Below, in pieces: positions 1-10,384 of a stretch of DNA of 64,000 nt. The stretch is from Ampelomyces quisqualis (taxonomy: Eukaryota > Ascomycota > Dothideomycetes > Pleosporales > Phaeosphaeriaceae). The translations under genes and the position numbers were made by a program. Under the pieces are notes generated by a model. The model saw only the letters and a program-made list of their open reading frames with translations, ran no database searches and was not told the DNA's origin. The stretch lies in contig JAGTXZ010000020.1 in the NCBI GenBank assembly GCA_018398575.1, positions 620,001-684,000 on the forward strand, written 5' to 3'. Every line of letters begins with the position of its first letter. Within the stretch, counting starts at the first letter, position 1.

Positions 1-165
1 CCCAAGTGACACGGGCTGTGAAACTTGTTCTGCACGGTTGAATTGAGGCAGACAAGGTTTGTTGTCTGTTTTTATGTTAATATGAGGAGCGATGATTAAT
101 ATCAGCTGGGTTGGTGCACCTGTGTTTTTCTTTTCCATCTTATAATCCACTGGTCCTGAGTTTAG

Positions 166-1527
166 CTAATGTGCTTGTGTAAAGTCCATAGTCTGGGTGC
201 TTATAAGAGCAGATTGTGATGCCTCTAATTTGATCATTTCTTCAATGAACTCGGGATCCGAATCGTACGAAAGATCGGGTTCGTGCTCAGGTTGTGATGC
301 TTCTAGCTTGATCATCTCCTCGATAAAATCAGGGTCAGAGTCGTAGTCAGAGTCTGGGTACTCTGTTGGTGGAGTTGAACAAACCGCAGCTGATTTAGGA
401 GAGCTACAAGGTTCGACCTTGATCGAAGGACCAGTGACGCCGTTTGACGTATGTATCGGTCGCGGCGAGGGAAAGATGGCGATTGGAGTGGGCGGCCTAG
501 GGGGCTCGGCCCGGTCGAAGATGGAGGTCGCCAATTCGCTTGGATGTTCTGATTTTGTGGCGCCAGACTCTTGCTCACACTTGCGGTTTCGCCTCCGCTC
601 AAGCAACAATGCTGTCCGTCTGGCTAATTGCCTTCGCCTGACAACCCGTGGGTCTACGGCAAAAGGCCCAAGGATTAGGTCTTGTAGTAATGGTGCTAAG
701 AAATCATTATCCTTCGCCACTTTCATGTCTATTGTGTGGCCGTCCAATGTGTACTCAACAAATTCGTCCCAATCGGCAAATGTATTAAGTTCTTCGCCAT
801 TGCGGAATGAATCGACGAAATCTATGATATTCACAAAAGGAGCGTCTTTGAGTTCGAGGAGGCATGTGTCGATGGTAGGTCGTACAGTCTTGCCAGCTTT
901 GCGACACATCGCTTGATAGACTTCCAGGCACTGATCTTCGTCGAGATCCACATAGCCCTCATCATCGTCTTGCTCGATACTGATGCGAATGCCATCAGGG
1001 AGGCAGTGTTTGATAATTTCATCGCGAATCGCGTCTACTCTAGCCTTACGCATGTACTGATCGTCCCAATTTTGCGAGCTGGCGAGACGGTTGAACTCTT
1101 CTTTGAACTCAGCAAGAGGATCCAGTATGAAATTGTTCTGCAATCTGAAAGTTGTCCAGGAAAGTCGAATGTTGTTCACCGGTATACCGCTCATGCGCAG
1201 ATAGTCCATTGCAAACGTTCGATCCGCAAAATCGTGGTACTTGCTGTCGGGAAATCCTTCGATCTGTTGCTTTGCTTCTTCCCAGTCATTGTAGATCCCA
1301 GGCTTCCTGCCAATGGCGACGGCACAGTATCGAATCGAGCTTCGTGTACACGCGTCTTTCTCGAGCTTGACACCATTTTTGTCTGAGATATGATGTCCTC
1401 TTCTTGTAACGACCCTATCCGCCTCTTGAAATCGGACCCCCGGAGCTGGCCTACTCATGTCTCCAAAATGTCTTTGATATTGCAGCAAATGCCCCAAGGT
1501 ATTTCGTTCTCCCTCTCTTACTCGCAC
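166..1527 (-). CDS. Viroplasmin-like (RNase H1 N-terminal) domain protein with C-terminal repeat
   Basis: 453-residue single-exon reading frame. Residues about 66-112 (YCAVAIGRKPGIYNDW onward, with GFPDSKYHDF) match the Caulimovirus viroplasmin / RNase H1 N-terminal hybrid-binding fold, which binds RNA:DNA or dsRNA in RNase H1. No RNase H catalytic domain follows, so a nuclease role is not supported. The middle is acidic and charged, then comes a basic Arg-rich stretch (residues about 296-318) that could be a nuclear signal, then a Pro/Ser-rich part. The C terminus carries two near-identical 18-residue acidic units (YDSDPDFIEEMIKLEASQ type). An alternative start is Met24 at position 1458 (MSRPAPG). 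The function is unknown; similar orphan viroplasmin-domain proteins are common in filamentous ascomycetes (family knowledge). Confidence 0.75.
   Translation of the reverse strand: MRVREGERNTLGHLLQYQRHFGDMSRPAPGVRFQEADRVVTRRGHHISDKNGVKLEKDACTRSSIRYCAVAIGRKPGIYNDWEEAKQQIEGFPDSKYHDFADRTFAMDYLRMSGIPVNNIRLSWTTFRLQNNFILDPLAEFKEEFNRLASSQNWDDQYMRKARVDAIRDEIIKHCLPDGIRISIEQDDDEGYVDLDEDQCLEVYQAMCRKAGKTVRPTIDTCLLELKDAPFVNIIDFVDSFRNGEELNTFADWDEFVEYTLDGHTIDMKVAKDNDFLAPLLQDLILGPFAVDPRVVRRRQLARRTALLLERRRNRKCEQESGATKSEHPSELATSIFDRAEPPRPPTPIAIFPSPRPIHTSNGVTGPSIKVEPCSSPKSAAVCSTPPTEYPDSDYDSDPDFIEEMIKLEASQPEHEPDLSYDSDPEFIEEMIKLEASQSALISTQTMDFTQAH
214..345 (-). repeat. Tandem 54-base coding repeat in the viroplasmin-domain gene
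   Basis: Two copies of an 18-codon unit at 292-345 and 214-267 are separated by 24 bases. The peptides differ only at one Asp/Glu position, while the DNA copies differ at many third positions. The peptide therefore seems conserved by selection rather than by recent duplication. Confidence 0.8.
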
Positions 1528-2001
1528 AAAGTCACGCCACTTTCAATACACTGTACCGCTGTTGTACAACCTGCAACTGATTATCTTAGTGACTCGAAAC
1601 GTTCAGCGTTCGCCATTCGCTAGGACAGCTCATTTACCTGTAACTGAAACTAAGATCAAATGGCTCGGTGAGTCTCAGAGATACTGGCAGAGTACTCGTA
1701 ACCAGGAGCCTAGTTATTGGGTTATCGTAGTGCTTGCTAATTTGGTCCGGCAAATGGTGGCTTCGAGTGCTGAATTCATACAACTTTCCCAAGTGGATGC
1801 GTTAGAACGCGTCCGGGTCCGAGTGTAGTTCCAAAGTTCAAATCACGCTACCAGACCAACCCCTTTGCCGCGTCATCGACAAATACGCGAAATCACATGA
1901 CCAGCTGTGCTTTCTATGTTCACATCACCATCGATTGACGTTTGCAAAGTTACCAGATCACAAGTAATTGCGAGGGGACGTATTTCTGATTTGTACTCAT
2001 A
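1528..2001. other. Intergenic, no gene seen
   Basis: This 474-base stretch lies upstream of the viroplasmin-domain gene and downstream of PEX10. Only short frames without family features are present. It presumably holds the promoter of the first gene and the PEX10 3' end. Confidence 0.5.
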
Positions 2002-3141
2002 TCAGCCTCTTAACGGCAGCACATGCTGGACCAGACAGCCCTGTCTACAGAGCGGACACTCCGGTTTCTCCCTCGCCCAGTCACTTATGCATGTCCAGCA
2101 GAACACATGTCCGCACGTCGTCACACTCGGATCCTTCATCTCCTCCAGACACAGGGTGCATTTCCTATTACCTCCACCGATCCAGCCCATTGTCTCTTCA
2201 TCTGTTAGCTTGAACCGTGGCTTATCTGCTGCGGGTGTGTTCGTCCACTTCTGGAGATCTGATGGCGCAGATGCCGGAGGTGCCGCGGCGTCGAAGAGGA
2301 GCGCATTATTCGCACTGTATGCATTCGGGTCGAGGCTGACTTCTGCACCGCCTCCTACGATAGCTGATGTACTTGTTGGTAGGTCCGAAGTGACCCTGTC
2401 GGGAGCGCTGGTCATGGTGTTGTGGATGTGGAGATAGCCCTGTACCGCCATTTGTAGGACTAGCAGTACTCCGAGTACCTCGTAGCCTGCGCGCTGATCG
2501 CTCTCTTGTACTTGTCGCGTGAAGATGTATCGTAGCCCCCATAATCGCTTCGAAAGGTGGTAGTAGCTTCCTGAGAAGTAGAATGTGGCAAGCGAAAGCG
2601 CGTACACTGGCGACGGAGATGTGATCGTGTCCAGATTTCGTAGGATGTAGTTCTGCAATCGCATAGCGATGGGATCAGAGGTGCGCTTCGTACCGCCGCT
2701 TTCTTTTGCTTGTTGTTGCGCTCGCGCTTGTTGTCGCGTGTACCATCTCAGGTTTGCCTCGAGTTTCGCTCTTAACCTTCTCCTCAAAGCTGGCAGTGCT
2801 CGCCCCAGAAGGTATGGCCCTAGTATACAGCTCAGTATGTATCCTGCCCTCCTGCCTAACGCGGGTAATCGTCCGCTCTCGTTCTCAACCTGCACAATGT
2901 CCGTGTACTCTTCGCCTAAAGTGCGATTCCCTATCGCCGTTGTGAGAGCAAGATACAGGATCTCCCCTACTACTCGCGTTTCTGTAACGTAGGTATGCGC
3001 AAATCGGGCGCCGTATAGCTTGCGCAACAGTGTCGATAGCTGTTCGAGGAGGACACCGCTGAAATATGCGTCTTTCTGGTGCGAGCGGATGATGTCGGGA
3101 GAAGATGCAAAGGGATACGCGTAGCGCACAGGCGAGGCCAT
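2002..3141 (-). CDS. PEX10: Peroxisomal biogenesis factor 10, RING E3 ligase
   Basis: 379 residues. PEX10 is part of the PEX2-PEX10-PEX12 RING ubiquitin-ligase complex of the peroxisomal membrane, which ubiquitinates PEX5 for recycling. The C-terminal RING finger starts near residue 328: CTLC, then CGHVFCWTC, then CPLC, giving all zinc ligands of a C3HC4 RING. The N-terminal part (SSPDIIRSHQKD, LGEEYTDI, long hydrophobic helices) is the Pex2/Pex12 N-terminal membrane region. I chose the start at 3141 (MASPVRYAYPFASSPDI) because the upstream in-frame extension of 66 residues is Arg-rich and unlike the family. Its length fits the usual 320-420 residues. No intron is needed. Confidence 0.93.
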   Translation of the reverse strand: MASPVRYAYPFASSPDIIRSHQKDAYFSGVLLEQLSTLLRKLYGARFAHTYVTETRVVGEILYLALTTAIGNRTLGEEYTDIVQVENESGRLPALGRRAGYILSCILGPYLLGRALPALRRRLRAKLEANLRWYTRQQARAQQQAKESGGTKRTSDPIAMRLQNYILRNLDTITSPSPVYALSLATFYFSGSYYHLSKRLWGLRYIFTRQVQESDQRAGYEVLGVLLVLQMAVQGYLHIHNTMTSAPDRVTSDLPTSTSAIVGGGAEVSLDPNAYSANNALLFDAAAPPASAPSDLQKWTNTPAADKPRFKLTDEETMGWIGGGNRKCTLCLEEMKDPSVTTCGHVFCWTCISDWAREKPECPLCRQGCLVQHVLPLRG

Positions 3142-3642
3142 CTTGCGATGTGTAGAAGCCTGACACAAGGTATGGATTTGTGGTTGTTGATGACTCGACG
3201 TGTTGCGCGATGGTCGGCATTCACGACGTTCGCGAACCTCGGCTTGTGATCGGCGCATGGACCCGAGCTTCTTCACTGCAACCAGCCACCAGCGTGCCAG
3301 CCTCAGGCCTCGCAACATTTCGTGATCGGAGGACCACACGTCAACACTGGGAAATTATAGTCCGCCGTGGAGCATACGAAATCTTTCTAGTACGCACAGG
3401 TTAACTCAATAGTGTTTGAATCAGTCCAGGCACGTGCCAAATACCCTCCGGTACCGTGAGGGTGATTCCATAACACCTCGAGTTCCTAGAATTGCTCAAA
3501 TCGTGCAATTCGTCATTTGTTATCTGTCTGCCAAGTTGTCCGAGACGTGCACTACTCATGTCACGCTGCATGTATATCCAGCTACAACGTGCGAGTTACA
3601 TAAGCGTTCAGGTCGTCCCATCGTGACCATGCATCGCAAACG
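3142..3642. other. Intergenic, upstream of PEX10
   Basis: This 501-base stretch is between the PEX10 start and the end of the next minus-strand gene. I see no coding feature or repeat. Confidence 0.5.
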
Positions 3643-4350
3643 TTATTGTGCTCGTCGAGATATCGAGCCTGTGAGTGCCAAAAAGAGCCACTTCGCAACG
3701 AACCACAACACAACCGATCCCAACGCCAACATCGCCATCATCCCCACAATAACTCTTCCTCGCATCTCCAATGCATCGCTGACCTCCAGCTTTGCTACCT
3801 TTCTGATCTTCTTGTTCAGGTGCCAGGACTTCTTCCGCGAATGCGTCGCATTCTTGGATTGATTGCCTTGCTTCGGGCTGATCGCACCGTCTGGTTCGAC
3901 ATGTGTTGCTGCTCCTCCGCGGCCCCAGCTCGAATTGTAGGGATCCTGATAGGGCTCGATATCAAGCCATCTGGACGGGTACAAGTACGCGAGGATGGAT
4001 GTACTAGAATGAGCTCTAGCACGGTTGGCTCGGTCGCGAAGGTTCACAAAACTGAGGGAGAGAATGAAAGAGGTGAAAAGTACGGGTGTGAGAATAATCT
4101 GGAAATGTTAGCTTCAAAGACGAATTCTGAAGCCGGAAATGCGTACCCTTGCGAGCAGCGAGTCCTGGTCTTCGTCTGCTACTGGCCTTTGCGACGGTGA
4201 CGATGGTGGAGAGGGTAACGGAGTACTGGCGAGCTTCTCAAAAGAATCTTGTCTCTTCGTATGTCTTTTTCGCGCCGAGGGTGGTGATGGCGGTGAGCTC
4301 AGAGGTATGTGTACTTTTTGCTGCTGCTCGTGTGAAGTAGCTGCTGCCAT
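3643..4350 (-). CDS. Two-pass membrane protein of unknown function
   Basis: Two exons, 4350-4147 and 4098-3643, with a 48-base intron (GTACGC donor, CTAAC branch site, TTCCAG acceptor), joined in phase 0 to give 219 residues. The N terminus (1-66) is Pro/Ser-rich and probably cytosolic. Exon 2 opens with a hydrophobic helix (IILTPVLFTSFILSLSFV, about 69-86). A second helix lies near the C terminus (VIVGMMAMLALGSVVLWFVA), preceded by a basic stretch with RKKSWHLNKKIRK. No family was recognised. Both exons read cleanly through the splice, which supports a real gene. Confidence 0.7.
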
Positions 4351-5824
4351 GTTGTGCTACCTGAAGCTGGTTTGAGATCTTCAGAAAGCTTGCTGCCAGA
4401 TCGAGGATAGGTCGCGGAGAGCCAATTCTTTTGTACAGAATCTTGAGTAGACTGGCCGAATTTGGTTGTTGCGTGCAACGATCGGCTTGCGTCAGGTACT
4501 GTTTGGAGCTGTCTACGAAGCTATGCGGACGCGGGCGGATCAGTGACGCAGGTTGCTATGAATAGGTACTAGCTTGAATCGACCCACATTCCAACGCAGG
4601 GACAATGTGGGCGATGTCGAGATGGTGTTAATGCTCTTAGCCCCATAACGTATTGCGATAATCAGACCGTATGCATTTGAACACGCGTATTCTTTGTTCG
4701 AAAAACGTGGCGCTGAGCGGGAGGATGCATAGCTTGCGACGCCCTAGCACGTTAAGCTTCAGGTTCACTGGCTAGCACAGCCTCGCGCAACGACCAATCC
4801 AAGCGACGCCCAGAGAGACTGCGGCAAGCAATACGTTTGCGCGCATCATCCTCCCAAGCCGAATTGATTACGACGTATACGGCAGGCTTGTGCGGGCCGC
4901 GCCGATCGACTGCTCCTACGGTAGACTAAAAGACGCTGGATGCCCACCTACCCAGTGCATATCTTACTGGCAATAGCCGTGTGTCGACTGCTGCAGGTAC
5001 GGTACCATGCGGCTTGGCTCGATGGCGATACACATCAGACTTTTGGCAAGATAGCTGTCAATCAACGTGTTACATTGGGATGGCAGCATGTGCTGTTGGT
5101 GCCGCGGTGTTCAGATTCTCTCATGCTTCATATGGCGCGGAGCTCGACGGTGTAGTGTAAGGAGCCGATATAGGTTCCTGGAACGAAGAGACCCGTATGA
5201 ACTGAGAGTTCAACATTCAAAGACATAGATAGGCCTTGTGTAAGTTCCTTACGCAAGGGTCATCCCGAAGATGCCAGATTGAAGTTACAAGGTCGCACAG
5301 TGCACTTAGAAGGCTGAGCTTTCGTTGTACACGGTACTTGCGAGATGTGGTATGTTCGCTGTTCCAATCCTGCGACAAAACTCGTTCGCATGCAATTGCA
5401 GGATACGTTTCCGTTTTGGTACACGCGGCACCTTTCTCAGCATTACGCATTCAATACCCTCATATACTTGTGGAGTATCAGTGAGGCCCTGAGCTAAGGA
5501 TCCTGAACTCCTGATACGAAACCTTGATGGAACACATTGCAATACTTTGCAGATTCAAGCTTCGCTGAGGACCATCGTGACCACAGCCTCAAGGGTCCAG
5601 ACGGCTAGCCAATCCCAATGTAGTCTAGGCAGGTACCCAAACTGCGGCGAGGGCCGTCCCTGCATGCCCCTCCAAATTATACCCCAAGGCACCGAATTCC
5701 CATTACACCCTTGCTCTGCTCAAAGGACTCTTGTTTCACCACGGAAGGATCAGTTGCTTGCGATTGAGTATATATTGCGCCCAAAGTTTACCCAGCACGA
5801 CTAGAAGAGCAACATACCCTCAGG
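4351..5824. other. Divergent intergenic region, no gene seen
   Basis: This is 1.47 kb between the membrane-protein gene (minus) and SEC53 (plus). No frame has recognisable family features. It must hold both promoters; the only named element I can point to is the TATA-like stretch listed separately. Confidence 0.5.
5768..5776 (+). promoter_or_regulatory. TATA-like element upstream of SEC53
   Basis: GTATATATT lies about 50 bases upstream of the SEC53 ATG at 5825. The position is plausible for a fungal core promoter, although the transcription start is not visible. Confidence 0.35.
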
Positions 5825-6806
5825 ATGGCAGCCACGATAGCAGTATACACTCCGCTCGACCAGCGTCCCGTGAAGAACACTGTAGTTCTCTTCGATGTCG
5901 ACGACACACTCACCAAGCCTCGTCAGGTATGTAGCCGAGTTCTCTCGCACGTTTCGTACCTATGCTTCCATGTGTAGACGGACTAAGCCACTGACAGCGG
6001 AATAGCTTGTCAAGCCTGAGATGCTCCAGCTGCTCTCAGAGCTCCGTCACAAGGTCGCCATTGGTTTTGTAGGCGGCTCAAACCTCGTCAAGCAGCAAGA
6101 GCAGCTAGCAACCCCAGACGTCAACGTCACCACCCTCTTCGACTTCTGCTTTGCGGAGAACGGATTGACCGCCTACCGAATGGGCGAAGAGCTGGCCAGT
6201 CAGAGCTTTATATCATGGCTCGGACAGGAAAAGTACAATAAGCTCGTCAACTGGTATGTAAGCCTCCTACAGGCCCGAGAGAGTCGTGCACCCAACCCAT
6301 CTAAATACACCGTGAGGGCCATGGGCTAACAAGTCTCACTCAGGATCCTACACTATATTGCCGACCTTGACATTCCTATCAAGCGTGGTACCTTTGTCGA
6401 GTTTCGCAATGGCATGATCAACGTCTCGCCCATTGGCCGTAACGCCTCAGTCCAAGAGCGCAACGACTACCAAGCTTACGACATCGAGAACAACATCCGT
6501 CCCACGATGGTCGCAAAGCTCAAGGAGGCATTTCCCGATCTCGGCCTCACATACTCGATTGGCGGACAAATATCCTTCGACGTATTCCCCACTGGCTGGG
6601 ACAAGACCTACTGCCTGAATCATCTGGCGGCAGAGAAGGAGCGCAGTGGCATTGTCTACCACAAGATCCACTTCTTTGGCGACAAGGCATACCCCGGCGG
6701 TAACGACTGGGAGATCTACAGCGACGAGAGGACGATTGGACACAAGGTCAAGAACCCAGAGGACACGTATGCGCAGTTGCAGGAGTTGTTGAAGAGCTTC
6801 CAGTAG
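5825..6806 (+). CDS. SEC53: Phosphomannomutase
   Basis: Three exons, 5825-5926, 6006-6253 and 6344-6806, give 270 residues. The enzyme converts mannose-6-phosphate to mannose-1-phosphate in the cytosol for GDP-mannose, N-glycan, GPI-anchor and cell-wall mannan synthesis. The HAD nucleophile motif DVDDT is at residues 24-28. Further PMM signatures are GFVGGSNLVKQQEQL, FDFCFAENGLTAYR, GMINVSPIGRNAS, FPTGWDKTYCL and HFFGDKAYPGGNDWEI. Both introns join in frame (GTATGT donors; AATAG and CTCAG acceptors). The length is close to the usual 250-260 residues. The Mg-binding and substrate motifs are intact. Confidence 0.96.
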
Positions 6807-7384
6807 CTCCGGCAATGGAGGAGTGCGAGTAGATCATTTCGGCCACGTGGTCCGCATAGACCATAACCGTATGTATGAATGTGGCAAAAGAGCTTTGACA
6901 ATGCTACCTGACGCCACGATCCCTTCAAGATACGAGAGCTCTGCGAAGCCGAGAGTTTTGTGACAAAGCAGCAATTAACTTGTCCGTTGTTTATCCCACA
7001 TACATGTGCTTGGAACTTGTCGTAGAGTTTGCATTCCTTTAGTCGTCACAAATGCGTCCCCGATGAGGCGTCAAGATGTAGTTCAAGGATCCGCTTCCAA
7101 CTTGAAAACATTCTAAAAAAGTGCAGCTAAGTGTTCGCATATACAAAGTGTAGGGTTTAGCAAGGTACTTCAAACACGTTGAATGTAACATCAAGAGGAA
7201 GGCAATGGGCGCAAAGTCTCAGTTTTGCCGTCCCTGCTACCGAGCGTACATCTACACCTGGGGATTCCGTCGTACCTATAATTGCGCACGTTCAAGCGCG
7301 AGCTCTTTATTTTCGTGGGCACACCACGTCCGGTGAACCGTATGCCGAGGGCATGAATCCATGTTGCAATGCAATGTAGACGGT
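6807..7384. other. Convergent intergenic region
   Basis: This 578-base stretch separates the convergent 3' ends of SEC53 and the exonuclease gene. It should hold both 3' UTRs. I see no gene. Confidence 0.5.
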
Positions 7385-10057
7385 TCACTTGAGCGCCCCA
7401 AGTTTATCGGCCATCCACTTCCATCTCCCCAGCTTCAGGCCCTTGGGCAACTCGGCCATGATGTCTCGCATAGCGTCCTTGTCATACTCCAAACGCTCGA
7501 GACTGACTGCCTGGAGAATGTATCCCGTGACTGTGCTGTGAGCAAGGGGCGGGTCGCGTAAGTGGCCCGAAATAGTGTCGAGGGAGAGTTCCTGCACCTG
7601 CCACATATGGTAGGCGCGGAGATGCGGAACGGTCGCGCGAATGCGCGAGGGTGTCGTGGACGAAGGCGATGGGATTGTTGAGTGGAGGTAGTTTTGCGCC
7701 CATGTCGTTGCCACATTGTACTCGGGGGTGTGAAGTGTATCGTCGGTCGCTGGAGCGACGTTTTCATTGTTCGGCGAAGAGTTTGCAATGTTTTGGTCGG
7801 TTTCGAGGTGGGAGGGATGGTTGTCAAAAGTCTCTGTGTCTTTACTGCATGTGGCAGACAGGGTTGAGGGCTTAAGAGCAGGCTCGGCTCCAGCAGCGAG
7901 CAACATCTCGTCCGTTACGATGGCTGGATCCTTGTCTTCCCTTATCCCGTCGAGATTGAGATCCAGAATCTGCAAAGCCTTTTCGAGCTCCGGATCGGCG
8001 AACTCATCATCTACCGTTTCAGACATCGAAAAGTGGACTTCGGATGAGCTGATAACATTGTGGACAGTATCAGGATGCGTGGCAGAGTCGTTCTCGAGGT
8101 GATATGTCCGCGGCACATTGTCATCATCTGGCAGCTGGGGAAGGATGGGGTACTCGGGGTCAGGGCCTCTCAGCCAAGCTGAATTCACCCGGCCTACTCG
8201 CTGGTGTGTACGTTTGTCCCCGCCGGCCGCTCCACCATTGATGGTCGTAGAGGGTTCAATGTCAACCGCGGACCGTCGTAACGGGTCCTCTGGGTTAGAA
8301 CTGTCAGTGGGCTCTTCTGGTGCTGTGCTGTAACCAGCTTCTTCCTCTTCCTCTTCCTCGTCCATCTCTTCTGCTTCTGCGACACCATCCTGCTCTGCAT
8401 GCTGATCCGCTTCATCATCTGGCTCGACGGCCACAGTGCTTTGCTCAGCAGTATCCTTGGAGGCTTTCTTGGTCTTTGCAGCTTTCTTCTTGCTTGCTTT
8501 GGGCTTAGGATCACGCTTTGAATCGTAATCACAGATGCCTCGGGTTGGAGGGGTAGGCCGTAACTGCTTGCGCTTCCATTCGAGTATGTGGTACAACCGA
8601 AAGCCAGCGTACGCATCGGCAGCAGCGTAGTGTATTTGTTGCTTGTCTAATGGCTTACTCCAATCACTTTCGCGCACGCTTTCCGTGTCCATGGGTTCGC
8701 CGGCGAGTGGAGCACCTTTGTACAAGGGCAGTTGCAGATGTTGAAGGACCTGATTAGCCAGGCTTACGAGTTTATTCGAGAACTTGGTAGGGCTTGTAGA
8801 GTGCAATTCCACGAGGTTGTGCAATCGACTCAGCTCAAAAACTCCCTGGGGCTGTATGTTGAGGTACTTCTGAAGGCGACTAAAGTCACCTTTCACAGCC
8901 ACTCCAACTTTGTATATGTCTGGGGTCTCCAATACAGCCTTTAAGCTCGGCGGCATAAGCTGCTCGGCTGTGGTCCCAGGGAACTGAGAGATGTGGAAAA
9001 GTGCGATGCGATCTTCGCACGCAAGTTGAATGAGGGATGCATTCTTCTTGAGGTCATACGGCGAAGAAAATGGCTTCCACTCGATATCGAAACCCACAAC
9101 TTTCTCCTTCAAAAAGTATTGAGCGACACGCTCTGCGATTTCCTTGGAGCGACAGTAGTGGGTAGCTATCGACCGACCATTTGGCCCGCGATACATCTTC
9201 GTACTCCAGAAGCTAGCACGAGTATTTTCAGATGCTAGCATTGCGGCACGCATGGTGTCCTCGGGAATCTGGAAGGTCAGATCAATGTGTTCTTCCTCCT
9301 CTGTCCCACCCTCCAGTTTCCCCTCCTCTTCCTGGCTCCTGGCTTCTTCCATAACGCTACTTTCTACTTCCTGACTAGGCAAAAATACGGAGCCACTACT
9401 AAAATCCACGTTGTCGCTATCCAGAGATATTTCCTCGTCTTTTGCATGCGCCTGAAACACTTCGCCCTTCTGCGTCCTGCTTCTTCCATGCTCAGATTTG
9501 GGGTTCTCCTCAGTTTGCTCGCTGATCGAACGTGCGTCAGACTGAAAGTGGCGTTCGACATGAGCAACGGGCTCGAGCCTGGATGCGAATGCAGCTGTTG
9601 TGTGCTGCGCCGCCATGCGAGGAGACGGCTGGAAGCGCAAAGTGGGTGTTCTATTCCCGAGCTGCGTTTTCCGCAACGCCTTTTCAATAGATATGTCGAG
9701 AGCCTCAGTACGTGGCGTGTTCAAAGCACGGTGAGGATGTTCTTGCTTATTCGTTGCCCATGCTTCGATTGGGCGTGTGAACTGCGCGGTGGGCAGGAAA
9801 GGGCGCGAAGTCGACACCCAGTTCAGCGGCTTCGTGCTGCTATATCGAGCAGAAACCGGTCTCGCTCGTTTCCATTTGGTGCTCGAGGCAGGCGAGGTTG
9901 GGGGACTTGTTGGTGGGGCGCCGTTTTGCATTGTTCTGAAGCACGGTACAGTCAGGCGCGACAGAGATCGATGGATCGTACTATTGCGGTGCATTAATGC
10001 GAGGCCATGCAAATGTTCGAGTGGCAGTGTGTTACGTTGGTAGATGGTGATGTGCAT
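7385..10057 (-). CDS. WRN/RNase D-like 3'-5' exonuclease with C-terminal helix-turn-helix region
   Basis: 890 residues, single exon. A DEDDy 3'-5' exonuclease domain spans about residues 300-495. Its four motif elements are visible: GFDIEWKP (Asp324, Glu326), VAVKGDFSRL (Asp391) and YAAAD (Tyr477, Asp481), so catalysis is likely intact. The fold is that of the Werner-syndrome exonuclease. No helicase motifs follow. Instead there are Lys-rich (about 515-540) and Glu-rich (about 560-580) low-complexity stretches, and a C-terminal region of about 80 residues (LRAYHMWQVQELSLDTISGHL) resembling the HTH_40/RQC-like domain. In-frame Met22 and Met43 are alternative starts. From Met22 the N terminus is Arg-rich and acid-free, so a mitochondrial form is conceivable (inference). 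Confidence 0.85.
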   Translation of the reverse strand: MHITIYQRNTLPLEHLHGLALMHRNSTIHRSLSRLTVPCFRTMQNGAPPTSPPTSPASSTKWKRARPVSARYSSTKPLNWVSTSRPFLPTAQFTRPIEAWATNKQEHPHRALNTPRTEALDISIEKALRKTQLGNRTPTLRFQPSPRMAAQHTTAAFASRLEPVAHVERHFQSDARSISEQTEENPKSEHGRSRTQKGEVFQAHAKDEEISLDSDNVDFSSGSVFLPSQEVESSVMEEARSQEEEGKLEGGTEEEEHIDLTFQIPEDTMRAAMLASENTRASFWSTKMYRGPNGRSIATHYCRSKEIAERVAQYFLKEKVVGFDIEWKPFSSPYDLKKNASLIQLACEDRIALFHISQFPGTTAEQLMPPSLKAVLETPDIYKVGVAVKGDFSRLQKYLNIQPQGVFELSRLHNLVELHSTSPTKFSNKLVSLANQVLQHLQLPLYKGAPLAGEPMDTESVRESDWSKPLDKQQIHYAAADAYAGFRLYHILEWKRKQLRPTPPTRGICDYDSKRDPKPKASKKKAAKTKKASKDTAEQSTVAVEPDDEADQHAEQDGVAEAEEMDEEEEEEEAGYSTAPEEPTDSSNPEDPLRRSAVDIEPSTTINGGAAGGDKRTHQRVGRVNSAWLRGPDPEYPILPQLPDDDNVPRTYHLENDSATHPDTVHNVISSSEVHFSMSETVDDEFADPELEKALQILDLNLDGIREDKDPAIVTDEMLLAAGAEPALKPSTLSATCSKDTETFDNHPSHLETDQNIANSSPNNENVAPATDDTLHTPEYNVATTWAQNYLHSTIPSPSSTTPSRIRATVPHLRAYHMWQVQELSLDTISGHLRDPPLAHSTVTGYILQAVSLERLEYDKDAMRDIMAELPKGLKLGRWKWMADKLGALK

Positions 10058-10384
10058 TCACGCTCTTCGCCGCTATCTCATGGCTGGCGCGTCGATGAAA
10101 GTGCGACGCGCTCGAAAGATTGGCGCGTCGTCTGAAAGGCATGTCCCTCCATGGTAGTGCTTCCGCTAGGCACCAGACATGCACGATAGGCTGAGTAGGT
10201 TCGTCGTGAAGCAGTCAGATGTCTGCCTATGAGTGGCGGTTAGACCCTGGCGGGACTCACGAAGTCACACTAGCGTGTTTGGTGCACTTTGCTAACCGTC
10301 AATCCCGTCGACAACCTCACTACAGCCCTGCCGCATCAAGCCTAGCACTCACACATTGAGCAACAGCGTGAGCAGTCTGCTGCA
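10058..10384. promoter_or_regulatory. Divergent promoter region, exonuclease / LSM5
   Basis: 327 bases between two divergent start codons. Both promoters must lie here. No specific binding site is assigned. Confidence 0.45.

Noticed and set aside
9287..9997. 236-codon plus-strand frame opposite the exonuclease gene
   Set aside because: It is antisense to a clear coding region, Cys/Arg-rich in an unnatural way, and without family features.
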